The translations under genes were made by a program, and so were the position numbers. From JALCOL01 sp022649665 (GTDB taxonomy: Bacteria > Bacillota > Bacilli > Lactobacillales > Enterococcaceae): a DNA stretch of 64,000 bases. The DNA lies in the NCBI GenBank assembly GCA_030372335.1, contig JAUDCW010000013.1. One strand, 5' to 3'. Positions within the stretch are counted from its first letter, which is position 1; the number at the start of each line of letters is the position of its first letter. The notes under the pieces are model-generated. The model saw nothing but the letters and a program-made list of their open reading frames with translations, did no database searches and was not told the DNA's origin. This document shows positions 43,431 to 51,822 of the stretch, one piece after another.

Positions 43431-44192
43431 TTGACGAAATTTACTGGAGATACTGTCGAGGAAGCGATCCAAACTGGTTTACAGTCTTTGAAAACTACAA
43501 GAGATAAAGTCGATATTCAGGTGACGCAAGCCGAAAAACGCGGTTTTTTGGGTATTGGAAAGAAAGCAGCAATTATTGAGATAACTATTCTTCCTGAAAG
43601 AAAAGAAGCAGCGGTGTCAAACGAACCACTTCCGGAAGAAGTCGTCCAACTTGAAGAGCAGCCGAAGAAAGTTGAATCGCAAGAAACAGAGCACTCGGCT
43701 GCAGCTGATGAACCCCGTCAAGAGATCCGTACTTTAGCCAAAGAAGATGCACTCAAAGAATTGGCACTCTATCTGACGAAGATCACTGAAGAGATGGGGG
43801 CCCCAGCCTTGGTGCGGCTTGAAGAAAATGGTCCGCTCGCTATTTTTCACCTCGATACCGAAAAGAAAGGGCTGTTGATCGGCCACCACGGCAAAACATT
43901 AAATGCACTGCAATATTTAGCTCAGATCTTTATCCACCGTGTCGCGGAAGAAAAAATCTCAGTCTCAGTCGATGTCGGCGATTACCGAGAAAGACGTCGG
44001 AAAATTTTGGAGAATTTGGCCAAACGAACGGCTGCTGATGTTGCCAAAAATCACCGCGCGGTCTTTTTAGACCCGATGCCGGCATTTGAACGCAAGATCA
44101 TCCATTCGTATCTCAGCAGCTACCCAGAGGTGCAAACTCATTCAGAAGGAGAGGAGCCGCATCGATATTTGGTCGTCGAACCGAAATCATAA
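43431..44192 (+). CDS. khpB: RNA-binding protein KhpB/Jag
   Basis: The 253-residue protein has an N-terminal Jag domain (VEEAIQTGL... to ..KRGFLGIGKKAA, residues 1-50) and an acidic linker. It also has a KH domain (KKGLLIGHHGKTLNALQYLAQ) and a C-terminal R3H domain (NHRAVFLDPMPAFERKIIHSYL). TTG is the start, with AGGAGGG upstream. KhpB partners with KhpA to control cell-wall and division transcripts in streptococci and enterococci. Confidence 0.93.
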   Translation: MTKFTGDTVEEAIQTGLQSLKTTRDKVDIQVTQAEKRGFLGIGKKAAIIEITILPERKEAAVSNEPLPEEVVQLEEQPKKVESQETEHSAAADEPRQEIRTLAKEDALKELALYLTKITEEMGAPALVRLEENGPLAIFHLDTEKKGLLIGHHGKTLNALQYLAQIFIHRVAEEKISVSVDVGDYRERRRKILENLAKRTAADVAKNHRAVFLDPMPAFERKIIHSYLSSYPEVQTHSEGEEPHRYLVVEPKS

Positions 44193-44210
44193 ATCGCTGC
44201 GGAATTCCGA

Positions 44211-44239
44211 TTGACAGATGAATGGTTTCCCCTTATAGT
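44211..44239 (+). promoter_or_regulatory. Strong promoter of a candidate small RNA
   Basis: TTGACA (44211-44216), a 17-bp spacer and TATAGT (44234-44239) stand in the khpB-mnmE gap. No reading frame follows; an intrinsic terminator does, about 95 bases later. Confidence 0.75.
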
Positions 44240-44245
44240 TATGAG

Positions 44246-44343
44246 TGAAATCATTCTTATCACCGCGAAACTCGGCGATAAGCAGTCAAAGCTTTTTGAC
44301 GAATTGCTCCCATTGTTGCCCATAACAGCAATGGGTCTTTTTT
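44246..44343 (+). ncRNA. Candidate small RNA of about 98 nt (khpB-mnmE interval)
   Basis: A predicted start near 44246 and a strong terminator at 44309-44343 enclose three hairpins. Stem 1 pairs CTTATCACCG (44256-44265) with CGGCGATAAG (44273-44282), with one mismatch. Stem 2 pairs GTCAAA (44285-44290) with TTTGAC (44295-44300). The third is the terminator stem. No known riboswitch core or ribosome site is recognised. It could be a trans-acting RNA or a prematurely terminated mnmE leader. Confidence 0.55.
44309..44343 (+). terminator. Terminator of the candidate small RNA
   Basis: CCCATTGTTG (44309-44318) pairs with CAGCAATGGG (44326-44335), 10 bp with one G-U, then TC and six T. Confidence 0.88.
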
Positions 44344-44346
44344 ATC

Positions 44347-44375
44347 TTGCGAAATGAAGCAAAGCGTGCTATTAT
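44347..44375 (+). promoter_or_regulatory. Predicted mnmE promoter
   Basis: TTGCGA (44347-44352), a 17-bp spacer and TATTAT (44370-44375) lie beyond the preceding terminator. The resulting leader contains a second hairpin (CCCTTT/AAAGGG inside AAGTG/CACTT, 44428-44474) that runs into TTTTTT about 25 bases before the mnmE ATG. Confidence 0.5.
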
Positions 44376-44503
44376 CCAAACGAATCAGTTGTTTACTCGA
44401 ATGAAAAATAAAATGATCAGACAGTCAAAGTGTCAAAGGTCGCCCTTTTTGTGAAAGGGGTGGACTGGGCACTTTTTTCTTTTTGCGGAAAGGAGCAAAA
44501 GAA

Positions 44504-45892
44504 ATGTTTTTTGAGACGGATACGATCGCCGCGATCTCGACACCACCGGGCGAAGGGGCGATCAGCATTGTTCGCTTGAGCGGACCGGAGACGGTTGCGA
44601 TCGCCAGTAAAGTGTTCCAAAGCGGGACGAAGGATTTGACAAGCGCTGCCTCGCATACGATCCATTACGGGCATATCTGCGACCCGCAGGATCATTTACT
44701 GGTGGATGAAGTGATGGTTTCGGTAATGCGTGCACCCAAAACTTTCACGCGCGAAGATATCATTGAAATCAATTGTCACGGCGGGATCGTCGTCACCAAT
44801 CAGATCTTGCGTCTTTTGCTCCGGCAAGGTGCGCGCTTAGCAGAACCGGGCGAATTCACCAAACGGGCTTTCTTAAACGGTCGGATCGATCTTTCGCAAG
44901 CGGAAGCCGTGATGGACCTGATCCGTGCAAAAACTGATCAGGCTGCCGAAATGGCGCTTGGACAGCTGGACGGTGAACTATCCCGCCGCATCAAAAAATT
45001 GCGGCAGGAGCTTTTAGAAGCTTTGGCAGAAGTCGAAGTGAATATCGACTATCCGGAATATGATGATGCAGAAGTTATGACGACTCATTTAATGAAGGAA
45101 AAGGCAAAAATCGTCCGCAAAAAAATCGAGGAACTGCTCGATTCAGCGCAGCAAGGGAAGATTTTGCGCGAAGGACTGACAACTGCGATCATTGGCCGGC
45201 CAAATGTCGGCAAATCCAGTTTGCTGAATTTTCTTTTGAAAGAAGATAAGGCGATCGTGACGAGCGTTGCTGGGACAACACGCGACATTATCGAAGAATA
45301 TGTCAATTTAAACGGGGTTCCACTGAAGCTGATCGATACGGCCGGGATCCGTGAAACAGAAGATGAAGTCGAAAAGATCGGGGTGGCGCGCAGCCGCAAA
45401 GCGCTGAAAGCAGCAGACTTGATCCTGCTTGTGCTGAATCAAAGCGAAGCGCTCCAGCCAGAAGATATCGAACTTTTGGAAGCGACACAAGGCACAAAAC
45501 GGATCGTCCTTTTGAATAAAACGGACCTGCCTTCACGCATGGAAATGGAGCAGTTGAAGCAGTGGATCGATCCGGCACTTTTGCTGCCGATCTCGGTTTT
45601 GACAAAGAATGGTCTAGAAAAGCTTGCGGAAAAAATTACAAATCTCTTTTTTGCCGGCCAAGTCGGCGAAAAAGATGCCACCTATATATCCAATATTCGT
45701 CATATCCGGTTGCTGGAAGAAGCGCAGGAAGCGCTGGATGATGTGATGACGGGAATCGATCAAGGAATGCCGGTCGATCTGGTTCAAATCGACATGACAC
45801 GCTCCTGGGAGCTTCTCGGCGAAATCGTCGGTGAAAGCGCACCGGATGAGCTGGTCACGCAATTATTCAGTCAGTTTTGTTTAGGGAAATAA
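44504..45892 (+). CDS. mnmE: tRNA modification GTPase MnmE
   Basis: The 462-residue protein has a folate-binding N-domain (TIAAISTPPGEGAISIVRLSG) and a helical middle. A dynamin-like G domain follows: GRPNVGKSSLLN, GTTRD, DTAGIRETEDEVEKIG and NKTD. The C-terminal FCLGK carries the essential cysteine. With MnmG it makes cmnm5U34 in tRNA. The ATG at 44504 follows AAAGGAG; an earlier in-frame ATG lies within that leader. Confidence 0.96.
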   Translation: MFFETDTIAAISTPPGEGAISIVRLSGPETVAIASKVFQSGTKDLTSAASHTIHYGHICDPQDHLLVDEVMVSVMRAPKTFTREDIIEINCHGGIVVTNQILRLLLRQGARLAEPGEFTKRAFLNGRIDLSQAEAVMDLIRAKTDQAAEMALGQLDGELSRRIKKLRQELLEALAEVEVNIDYPEYDDAEVMTTHLMKEKAKIVRKKIEELLDSAQQGKILREGLTTAIIGRPNVGKSSLLNFLLKEDKAIVTSVAGTTRDIIEEYVNLNGVPLKLIDTAGIRETEDEVEKIGVARSRKALKAADLILLVLNQSEALQPEDIELLEATQGTKRIVLLNKTDLPSRMEMEQLKQWIDPALLLPISVLTKNGLEKLAEKITNLFFAGQVGEKDATYISNIRHIRLLEEAQEALDDVMTGIDQGMPVDLVQIDMTRSWELLGEIVGESAPDELVTQLFSQFCLGK

Positions 45893-45904
45893 GGAGAGAA
45901 GAAA

Positions 45905-47803
45905 ATGGAATTTACTGCAGAAGATTATGATGTCATCGTTGTTGGCGCCGGGCACGCTGGATGCGAAGCCGCTCTGGCGGCAGCGCGGCTAGGTTCAAAG
46001 ACGCTGCTCCTTACGATCAATCTGGATATGGTCGCTTTTATGCCGTGCAATCCTTCCCTTGGTGGACCCGCCAAAGGAGTCGTTGTGCGTGAAATCGATG
46101 CGCTGGGCGGCGAGATGGGGCGCAATATCGACAAGACCTATATCCAAATGCGCATGCTGAACACCGGCAAAGGTCCGGCTGTCCGCGCGCTGCGTGCCCA
46201 AGCCGATAAACGCGCTTATGCAGCAGAGATGAAACGAACGATCGAAAATCAGCCGAACTTGACGCTTCGTCAAGGGATCGTTGACGATTTGATCATTGAA
46301 AGTGGTGAGTGCCGCGGGGTGATCACCGCGACTGGTGCCCGCTATCAAGCGAAAGCCGTTGTTTTATCAACTGGAACGGCACTTCAAGGCGAAATCATCA
46401 TTGGCGAACTAAAGTATTCATCCGGTCCGAACAATTCGCAGCCGTCCACAAAACTTTCCGCGAATCTCAGAAAACATGGATTGGAATTGGCGCGTTTTAA
46501 GACGGGCACGCCGCCGCGCATCAACGGCCGCAGTATCCATTACGATGAAACAGAGATCCAGCCGGGAGATGAAGTGCCAAATCATTTCAGCTTTTCAACA
46601 CCGGACGCTTCTTATAAAAAAGAACAGACCCCTTGTTGGCTGACATATACGAATCCGAAAACGCATGAGATCATCCGCCAAAATCTGGATCGTGCACCGA
46701 TGTTCACAGGGATCGTAAAAGGCGTAGGAGCTCGCTATTGCCCATCGATCGAAGACAAAGTCGTCCGCTTTGCCGATAAAGAACGCCACCAGCTCTTTTT
46801 AGAACCAGAAGGACTGCATACCGAAGAAGTTTATGTCTCCGGACTTTCGACCTCGATGCCGGAAGAAGTGCAGCGCAAGATCCTGTCCTCGATCGCGGGC
46901 TTAGAAGACGCGCAGCTGATGCGGACGGGATATGCGATCGAATACGATGTGGTGATCCCGCATCAATTAAAACCGACATTTGAAACGAAAAAAATCAGTC
47001 ATCTTTTCACAGCTGGACAAACTAATGGTACCAGCGGATATGAAGAGGCAGCTGGCCAAGGATTATATGCCGGGATCAATGCGGCCTTGAAAGCACAAGG
47101 AAAACCGGGATATGTCATGAAAAGAAATGAAGGGTACATCGGTGTTTTGGTGGATGACCTAGTCACGAAAGGAACGAACGAACCCTACCGCTTGCTGACC
47201 AGCCGCGCGGAGTATCGCCTGCTTTTGCGTCATGATAATGCCGATCTGCGCTTGACGGAGACCGGACATATGCTTGGTCTAGTCAAAGATGCGCAATATC
47301 ATGCCTTTCTGCAAAAAAAAGCACATATCGAAGCGGAATTGGCGCGCTTAGCGTCTTACCGCATCAAGCCGACAACTGAAGTTCAAGCACTAATGGCAGA
47401 AAAAGGCGCCGCACCGCTGAAGGATGGTATTTTAGCAGCTGATCTTTTGAAACGCCCTGAGATCGTTTATCACGATTTATTAGCGATCATCCCGGCGCCG
47501 GAGACTCCTTTGACGAATAAAGAAATCGAACAAGTGGAGATCCAAATCAAGTATGCCGGGTATATCAAAAAAGCGCTGGAAAAAGTGGAAAAACTGAAGC
47601 GCTTGGAAGCTAAACGCATTCCAGATGACATCGATTATGAGGGAATCAATGGTCTTGCGACAGAGGCGAAGCAGAAGCTGCAAAAAATCCAGCCGCATAC
47701 TTTGGCACAAGCCAGCCGGATCAGCGGCGTCAATCCAGCTGATTTGAGTATTTTGATGATTTATTTGGAACAAGGAAAATTTGTGAAAAAAACGAGTGCA
47801 TGA
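45905..47803 (+). CDS. mnmG: tRNA uridine-5-carboxymethylaminomethyl modification enzyme MnmG
   Basis: The 632-residue FAD protein has the N-terminal dinucleotide motif VVGAGHAGCEAALAAARLG, PCNPSLGGPAKG with the catalytic-loop cysteine, and TSGYEEAAGQGLYAGINA. It forms a complex with MnmE. An AAGGAGAG ribosome site lies 12 bp after the mnmE stop, so the two are an operon. Confidence 0.96.
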   Translation: MEFTAEDYDVIVVGAGHAGCEAALAAARLGSKTLLLTINLDMVAFMPCNPSLGGPAKGVVVREIDALGGEMGRNIDKTYIQMRMLNTGKGPAVRALRAQADKRAYAAEMKRTIENQPNLTLRQGIVDDLIIESGECRGVITATGARYQAKAVVLSTGTALQGEIIIGELKYSSGPNNSQPSTKLSANLRKHGLELARFKTGTPPRINGRSIHYDETEIQPGDEVPNHFSFSTPDASYKKEQTPCWLTYTNPKTHEIIRQNLDRAPMFTGIVKGVGARYCPSIEDKVVRFADKERHQLFLEPEGLHTEEVYVSGLSTSMPEEVQRKILSSIAGLEDAQLMRTGYAIEYDVVIPHQLKPTFETKKISHLFTAGQTNGTSGYEEAAGQGLYAGINAALKAQGKPGYVMKRNEGYIGVLVDDLVTKGTNEPYRLLTSRAEYRLLLRHDNADLRLTETGHMLGLVKDAQYHAFLQKKAHIEAELARLASYRIKPTTEVQALMAEKGAAPLKDGILAADLLKRPEIVYHDLLAIIPAPETPLTNKEIEQVEIQIKYAGYIKKALEKVEKLKRLEAKRIPDDIDYEGINGLATEAKQKLQKIQPHTLAQASRISGVNPADLSILMIYLEQGKFVKKTSA

Positions 47804-47807
47804 ACCA

Positions 47808-47844
47808 AAAGAAGGAGCTGGCCTAAGCGGTCAGCTCCTTCTTT
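47808..47844. terminator. Bidirectional terminator between mnmG and the surface nuclease gene
   Basis: AAAGAAGGAGCTGGCC (47808-47823) pairs with 47829-47844 through one G-U pair around TAAGC. A/T ends give U runs on both strands. Confidence 0.85.
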
Positions 47845-47863
47845 GTGTAGAGATTTGAATCAA

Positions 47864-50800
47864 TTATCCGATCCAGTCGCCATTTGAAGAGAAGCGATAG
47901 GTTTTGCCGTTGATCGTTTGCGTGCCGGTGACCATCTTGCCGCTTGTGTTCATATAGTACCAAGTTGGACCAACTTGGATCCAGCCAGTCGCCATTGCAC
48001 CGCTCGTGTTCAAGAAGTACCAAGTACCATGATCGTTGAGCCAGCCAGTTGCCATCGTGCCGCTCGCGTTCATATAGTACCAAGTACCGTTCACAAGCTG
48101 CCAGCCGGTCGTCATTGCACCACTATTATTGAAATAGTACCATGCATTTCCGATTTGCATCCAACCAGTCGCCATTGCGCCGCTCGCATTCAAGAAGTAC
48201 CAAGTACTGCCGAGCTTCAACCAGCCGGTCTGCATTGCGCCGCTCGCGTTCATATAGTACCACGTGCCGCTTACAAGCTGCCAACCAGTGGTCATTGCGC
48301 CGCTGGCATTCATGTAATACCAAGTGCCGCCGTCATTGACCCAGCCAGTAGCCATCTTGCCATCGTTGTTCAGGTAGTACCAAGTACCGCCAAGATTGAG
48401 CCAGCCGGTCGCCATCTTGCCATCGTTATTGAAGTAGTACCAAGCGTTGTCAAGATATTGCCAACCAGTCATCATATGACCGTCTTTATCGAAGTAATAG
48501 CGCGCACCATCGATCGTTTGGAACCCAGTGACTTTCGCTCCGTCGCTTGGCCGCAGATAGTAGCGGAAGCCGCCATCATCCAGCCAGCCGGTCTGCATAA
48601 CACCATCTTGGTTGAAGTAGTATGATGCATTGTCGATCGTCTGCCAACCAGTTTGCATTTTGCCGTCTTTATCGAAGTAGTAGCGGGCATTGTCGATTGT
48701 TTGCCAGCCGCTTACGCGTGCACCATCTTTATCAGGATTCAAGTAGTACTTGGATCCGCCATCTTCAAGCCAGCCATGGACTTTCTTATTATCTTTATAG
48801 AAGTACCAGTCACTGCCTTCTTGATGCCAACCATTTAAAACAACTGCTTTCTCTTTCAAACTGATCACTGCATGGAGCGGATCATGGTCGGAAGCGCGGT
48901 GTTCATCATCGAACGCCGAGTTGATATGGACCATGTCGAATGTCGCGTCGTCTTTCAAATTATTCGATACGAACATTTGATCAAGGGTTTGGAAGTTTCC
49001 TTGATAGAAGTAAGAGAAACGATCCTTCAAATCGTGATTGCTGACTAAATCGGTCATTTCGTTGCCTTCTAAGATTGCTGCGGTTTGACTGAATTCATAA
49101 TCATTGATGTCGCCATCCATGATCAAATTCATTTTCGGATTCTTCGCCATTCCGTCTTTAATAAATTGGTTGATATAAGTTGCCAATTTATGACGTTGTG
49201 TTTCCGACTTGAATACCGGCGGTTGATTTTGGCCCATCACTGGATCATCACCGCGTTTAGAATTCAAGTGGTTAGCGATCACGAAGAAGTCTTCATTCGT
49301 TGATTTTAGAGTGAATTGTGCAACGAGCGGTTTCCGCGTGCTCTTGAAGTCGCTATTGCCAACGCCTAAACGTCCTGGGTTGACGTTCAGCGTACCATCC
49401 GCTTGCCATTTCACTTCTTCAGTAGAAGTGGAAGTTTTCGGATTCTTCAATTCAACACGTTCTGGATTATAAAGGTAAGCGACACGGATATTGGCACCTG
49501 GTGCGCCACCATCTTGGTTATTTTCCGGTGCAACGTCGACATACGTGTATTGCGGGCCGCCAGCTTTTTTGATTGCATCTGCCAAGCGTTTTCCGCTTTC
49601 TTGCGAGCTGGTGACTCCGTCGTTCGCGCTACCGGAATCATCCTGCATTTCCATCAGTGTGATCACGTCCGGCTTTTTGATATCATTCACAAACGAATTT
49701 GCCAATTTTTCTACTTTGGAATCCGGTGTTTCGCTGGAAACTGCCGTGAAGTTCTCAACATTGTAAGAAGCGATACTTAATTTGTCCGTTGCCGGTGTCA
49801 AAGTGGTTTGTTCCGGTTTGATGTTCCCCTTAGTTACTTCAGGAAGATTATCCACATCCGATAGGATCTTGTAGTTGCTATAATCGTAAGTCACAGGACC
49901 AGTGACTGGAGCTTGGAAAGTATCGCCAATGAAATATTTGACATCTTTCTTATTCTTGCCAGTCATCAGAATAGAGACTTTGTCCATATTATAGCTGTCT
50001 TTTGTCAGCGTCAGGCCGCCCATATCATTCAAAGTGCGTTTGCTTTCAGACGGCAGAACAGTTAATTCATTGTATTGTTCTGGTCCGATCACTTTTGGAT
50101 TATCAACTTGGACTTGCATCGATTCCAAAGATTCCCAGAAATCGATCGTGTATTTCGACGGATCGAAAGTCATGAAATTATTGCTGGAGATCTTTTCAGT
50201 TGGAATGATCCGGTCTTTGCCGATCACGACTGGTTTAGGAACTTTGCCAGCCTCTTTTTTGACGACTACGGGATTAGTCAATGCAGTAGTTGTCAAGTCG
50301 GTTTTTGTCTTCTCTGAATAGCCATCAAGAAAGACTTCCTTAACGTCACCATCCAAAGTCACTTGATCGCCGACGCTCAAGTTAGGATCATTTTTAAATT
50401 GCACCAAGAGCCCTTCAGAAGTAGCGGGATCATTGTCTTCTTGACCTGCTGGTGTTTGGATATAGATTTTTTTACTATTATCCGCGTTCGTTACAACACC
50501 AACGACATTCGAGACATGTTTGCCAACTAGTGGGCTTCTTTGCGATCTGCCTTGGATTTGATGGATCGTTGCATCACCGACTGGTTTCGGTTTCGGATTT
50601 TTTGCTGCATCCTCTGCCGGATCATTGAAATGCATGTCATCCCATTGGGTTGGTTTGAGCTGGAAGGCATCTTTGTATTGCGAAACGACCCCGGCAATAT
50701 TGATGACGGAACCTTTGGTAAATTTCACGCTGCCATCCGCAGTTTTTGTCAAATCATCATAAGTTACCCCTGCGCGATTATCAAAGCGTACTGTCGCAGT

Positions 50801-51718
50801 TTTTCCAGCTTCATCAGTGATCGTAAACTCGCTGGTACCGTAAGTGTCTACTTTGTTGATGTCGCTCGTGATCGTTACCTTATCGAAACTAACATATTCG
50901 CCTTGATCAGCGTCAGACGTGATCGCATCCAATGAAGTTTGTTTTGCAGGAGCAACGATTTGGTTAGCAGAGCTGGTTTTCTTGATCGTCGGTGAAGCAA
51001 ATTGGATCTCATTATTGTTTGCAGAAGGAGCTCCTTCCACAGTCACTTCATCACCGCGAGAAAGACCCAAGTCTTGCGTAGTGTAAACATTCACGCCGCC
51101 AGTCGCATCTTGGATATAAAATCCTTTACCGCCCCAAGAGCCGATGTCGGTCGTGATCCGGCCGGTGACTCTAACTTTTTTGGTATCATTTGCTTTGAAA
51201 GCAGTCCGCGCTTGTAAAATCGTGACGTCTTTGACATCAGGATCTGGCGGAGTTGGGTCATCGCCGACGATTTTGACAGCAGTAGTGTCTTTGATACCGA
51301 TTTGACCAAAATATTTTTCGCCAGAACCACTAACTTCCACTTTTTTGCCGATCGTTATTTTCGCTGCAAACTGATCGCGGAACTGCGATGGCAACTGCAC
51401 AAAAATCAAATTTTCTGGTTTTGCTGGATCAGTAGTTGGACTCTCCGCAATCACCAGATTTGAATTCGGTAAAGTAGGATCATCTTTCCCAGTGACGACT
51501 TTATTTGCCGAACCATTTGCTGCACCGACCACATAGCCTTGTTTGGTAACAGATGAGCCATCTTGCGGAATATCTGTGAATCCTGCGGCGTACGCAGTCG
51601 CGGCGGGTGCATCATTGAATACCGAAGGCAGCGAACCGGGCAAAACTGCAGCAGTACCGGCGCTTAAAGCTAAAACTGAAAGCGCTTTAAATAAATAACG
51701 ATAAGATTTCGAGTGCAT
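47864..51718 (-). CDS. Secreted EEP-family nuclease with OB-fold region and choline-binding-type repeats (SpnA/SsnA-like)
   Basis: The 1284-residue protein has a signal peptide (residues ~1-45). Residues ~50-625 contain OB-fold-like segments (ARTAFKANDTKKVRVTGRI; VNVYTTQDLGLSRGDEVTVEG). An endonuclease/exonuclease/phosphatase domain at ~646-955 has the catalytic motifs SYNVENF, LMEMQDD, NHLNSKRGDD, MDGDIND and ASDHDPLH, all intact. Sixteen repeats of ~20 residues (GW..-..WYYMN.SG.M) fill 960-1284. OB-fold plus EEP architecture is that of streptococcal cell-wall DNases; here repeats replace an LPXTG anchor. GGAGGAGG precedes the ATG. It is 104 bp downstream of the nucleotidase gene. Confidence 0.85.
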   Translation of the reverse strand: MHSKSYRYLFKALSVLALSAGTAAVLPGSLPSVFNDAPAATAYAAGFTDIPQDGSSVTKQGYVVGAANGSANKVVTGKDDPTLPNSNLVIAESPTTDPAKPENLIFVQLPSQFRDQFAAKITIGKKVEVSGSGEKYFGQIGIKDTTAVKIVGDDPTPPDPDVKDVTILQARTAFKANDTKKVRVTGRITTDIGSWGGKGFYIQDATGGVNVYTTQDLGLSRGDEVTVEGAPSANNNEIQFASPTIKKTSSANQIVAPAKQTSLDAITSDADQGEYVSFDKVTITSDINKVDTYGTSEFTITDEAGKTATVRFDNRAGVTYDDLTKTADGSVKFTKGSVINIAGVVSQYKDAFQLKPTQWDDMHFNDPAEDAAKNPKPKPVGDATIHQIQGRSQRSPLVGKHVSNVVGVVTNADNSKKIYIQTPAGQEDNDPATSEGLLVQFKNDPNLSVGDQVTLDGDVKEVFLDGYSEKTKTDLTTTALTNPVVVKKEAGKVPKPVVIGKDRIIPTEKISSNNFMTFDPSKYTIDFWESLESMQVQVDNPKVIGPEQYNELTVLPSESKRTLNDMGGLTLTKDSYNMDKVSILMTGKNKKDVKYFIGDTFQAPVTGPVTYDYSNYKILSDVDNLPEVTKGNIKPEQTTLTPATDKLSIASYNVENFTAVSSETPDSKVEKLANSFVNDIKKPDVITLMEMQDDSGSANDGVTSSQESGKRLADAIKKAGGPQYTYVDVAPENNQDGGAPGANIRVAYLYNPERVELKNPKTSTSTEEVKWQADGTLNVNPGRLGVGNSDFKSTRKPLVAQFTLKSTNEDFFVIANHLNSKRGDDPVMGQNQPPVFKSETQRHKLATYINQFIKDGMAKNPKMNLIMDGDINDYEFSQTAAILEGNEMTDLVSNHDLKDRFSYFYQGNFQTLDQMFVSNNLKDDATFDMVHINSAFDDEHRASDHDPLHAVISLKEKAVVLNGWHQEGSDWYFYKDNKKVHGWLEDGGSKYYLNPDKDGARVSGWQTIDNARYYFDKDGKMQTGWQTIDNASYYFNQDGVMQTGWLDDGGFRYYLRPSDGAKVTGFQTIDGARYYFDKDGHMMTGWQYLDNAWYYFNNDGKMATGWLNLGGTWYYLNNDGKMATGWVNDGGTWYYMNASGAMTTGWQLVSGTWYYMNASGAMQTGWLKLGSTWYFLNASGAMATGWMQIGNAWYYFNNSGAMTTGWQLVNGTWYYMNASGTMATGWLNDHGTWYFLNTSGAMATGWIQVGPTWYYMNTSGKMVTGTQTINGKTYRFSSNGDWIG
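47867..48841 (-). repeat. Array of 16 choline-binding-type repeats (nuclease C-terminus)
   Basis: Sixteen units, mostly 60 bp, encode TGWxxxxGTWYYMNxSGxM-like repeats (PF01473-like). Inner units share long nucleotide stretches. The first six units are more divergent (YYFDKDGK type), and the last lacks the GW tryptophan (TGTQTINGKTYRF). Confidence 0.88.
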
Positions 51719-51780
51719 TATATATCCTCCTCCATGAGAGATATTTAAATAACTAATGTGATAACCAATCGAAAGAAGTA

Positions 51781-51813
51781 GTCAAAGAGAAATCACACGG
51801 ATTTCTCTTTGAC
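51781..51813 (-). terminator. Inverted repeat/probable terminator after the nucleotidase gene
   Basis: GTCAAAGAGAAATC (51781-51794) pairs perfectly with 51800-51813, loop ACACG. The U-tract on the minus strand is poor, so read-through into the nuclease gene is plausible. Confidence 0.6.
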
Positions 51814-51822
51814 CCATTGAGA

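Noticed and set aside
47867..48841. CRISPR-like regular repeat array
   Set aside because: The roughly 60-bp periodicity is continuous coding sequence for 20-residue wall-binding repeats, with no spacers and no cas genes.
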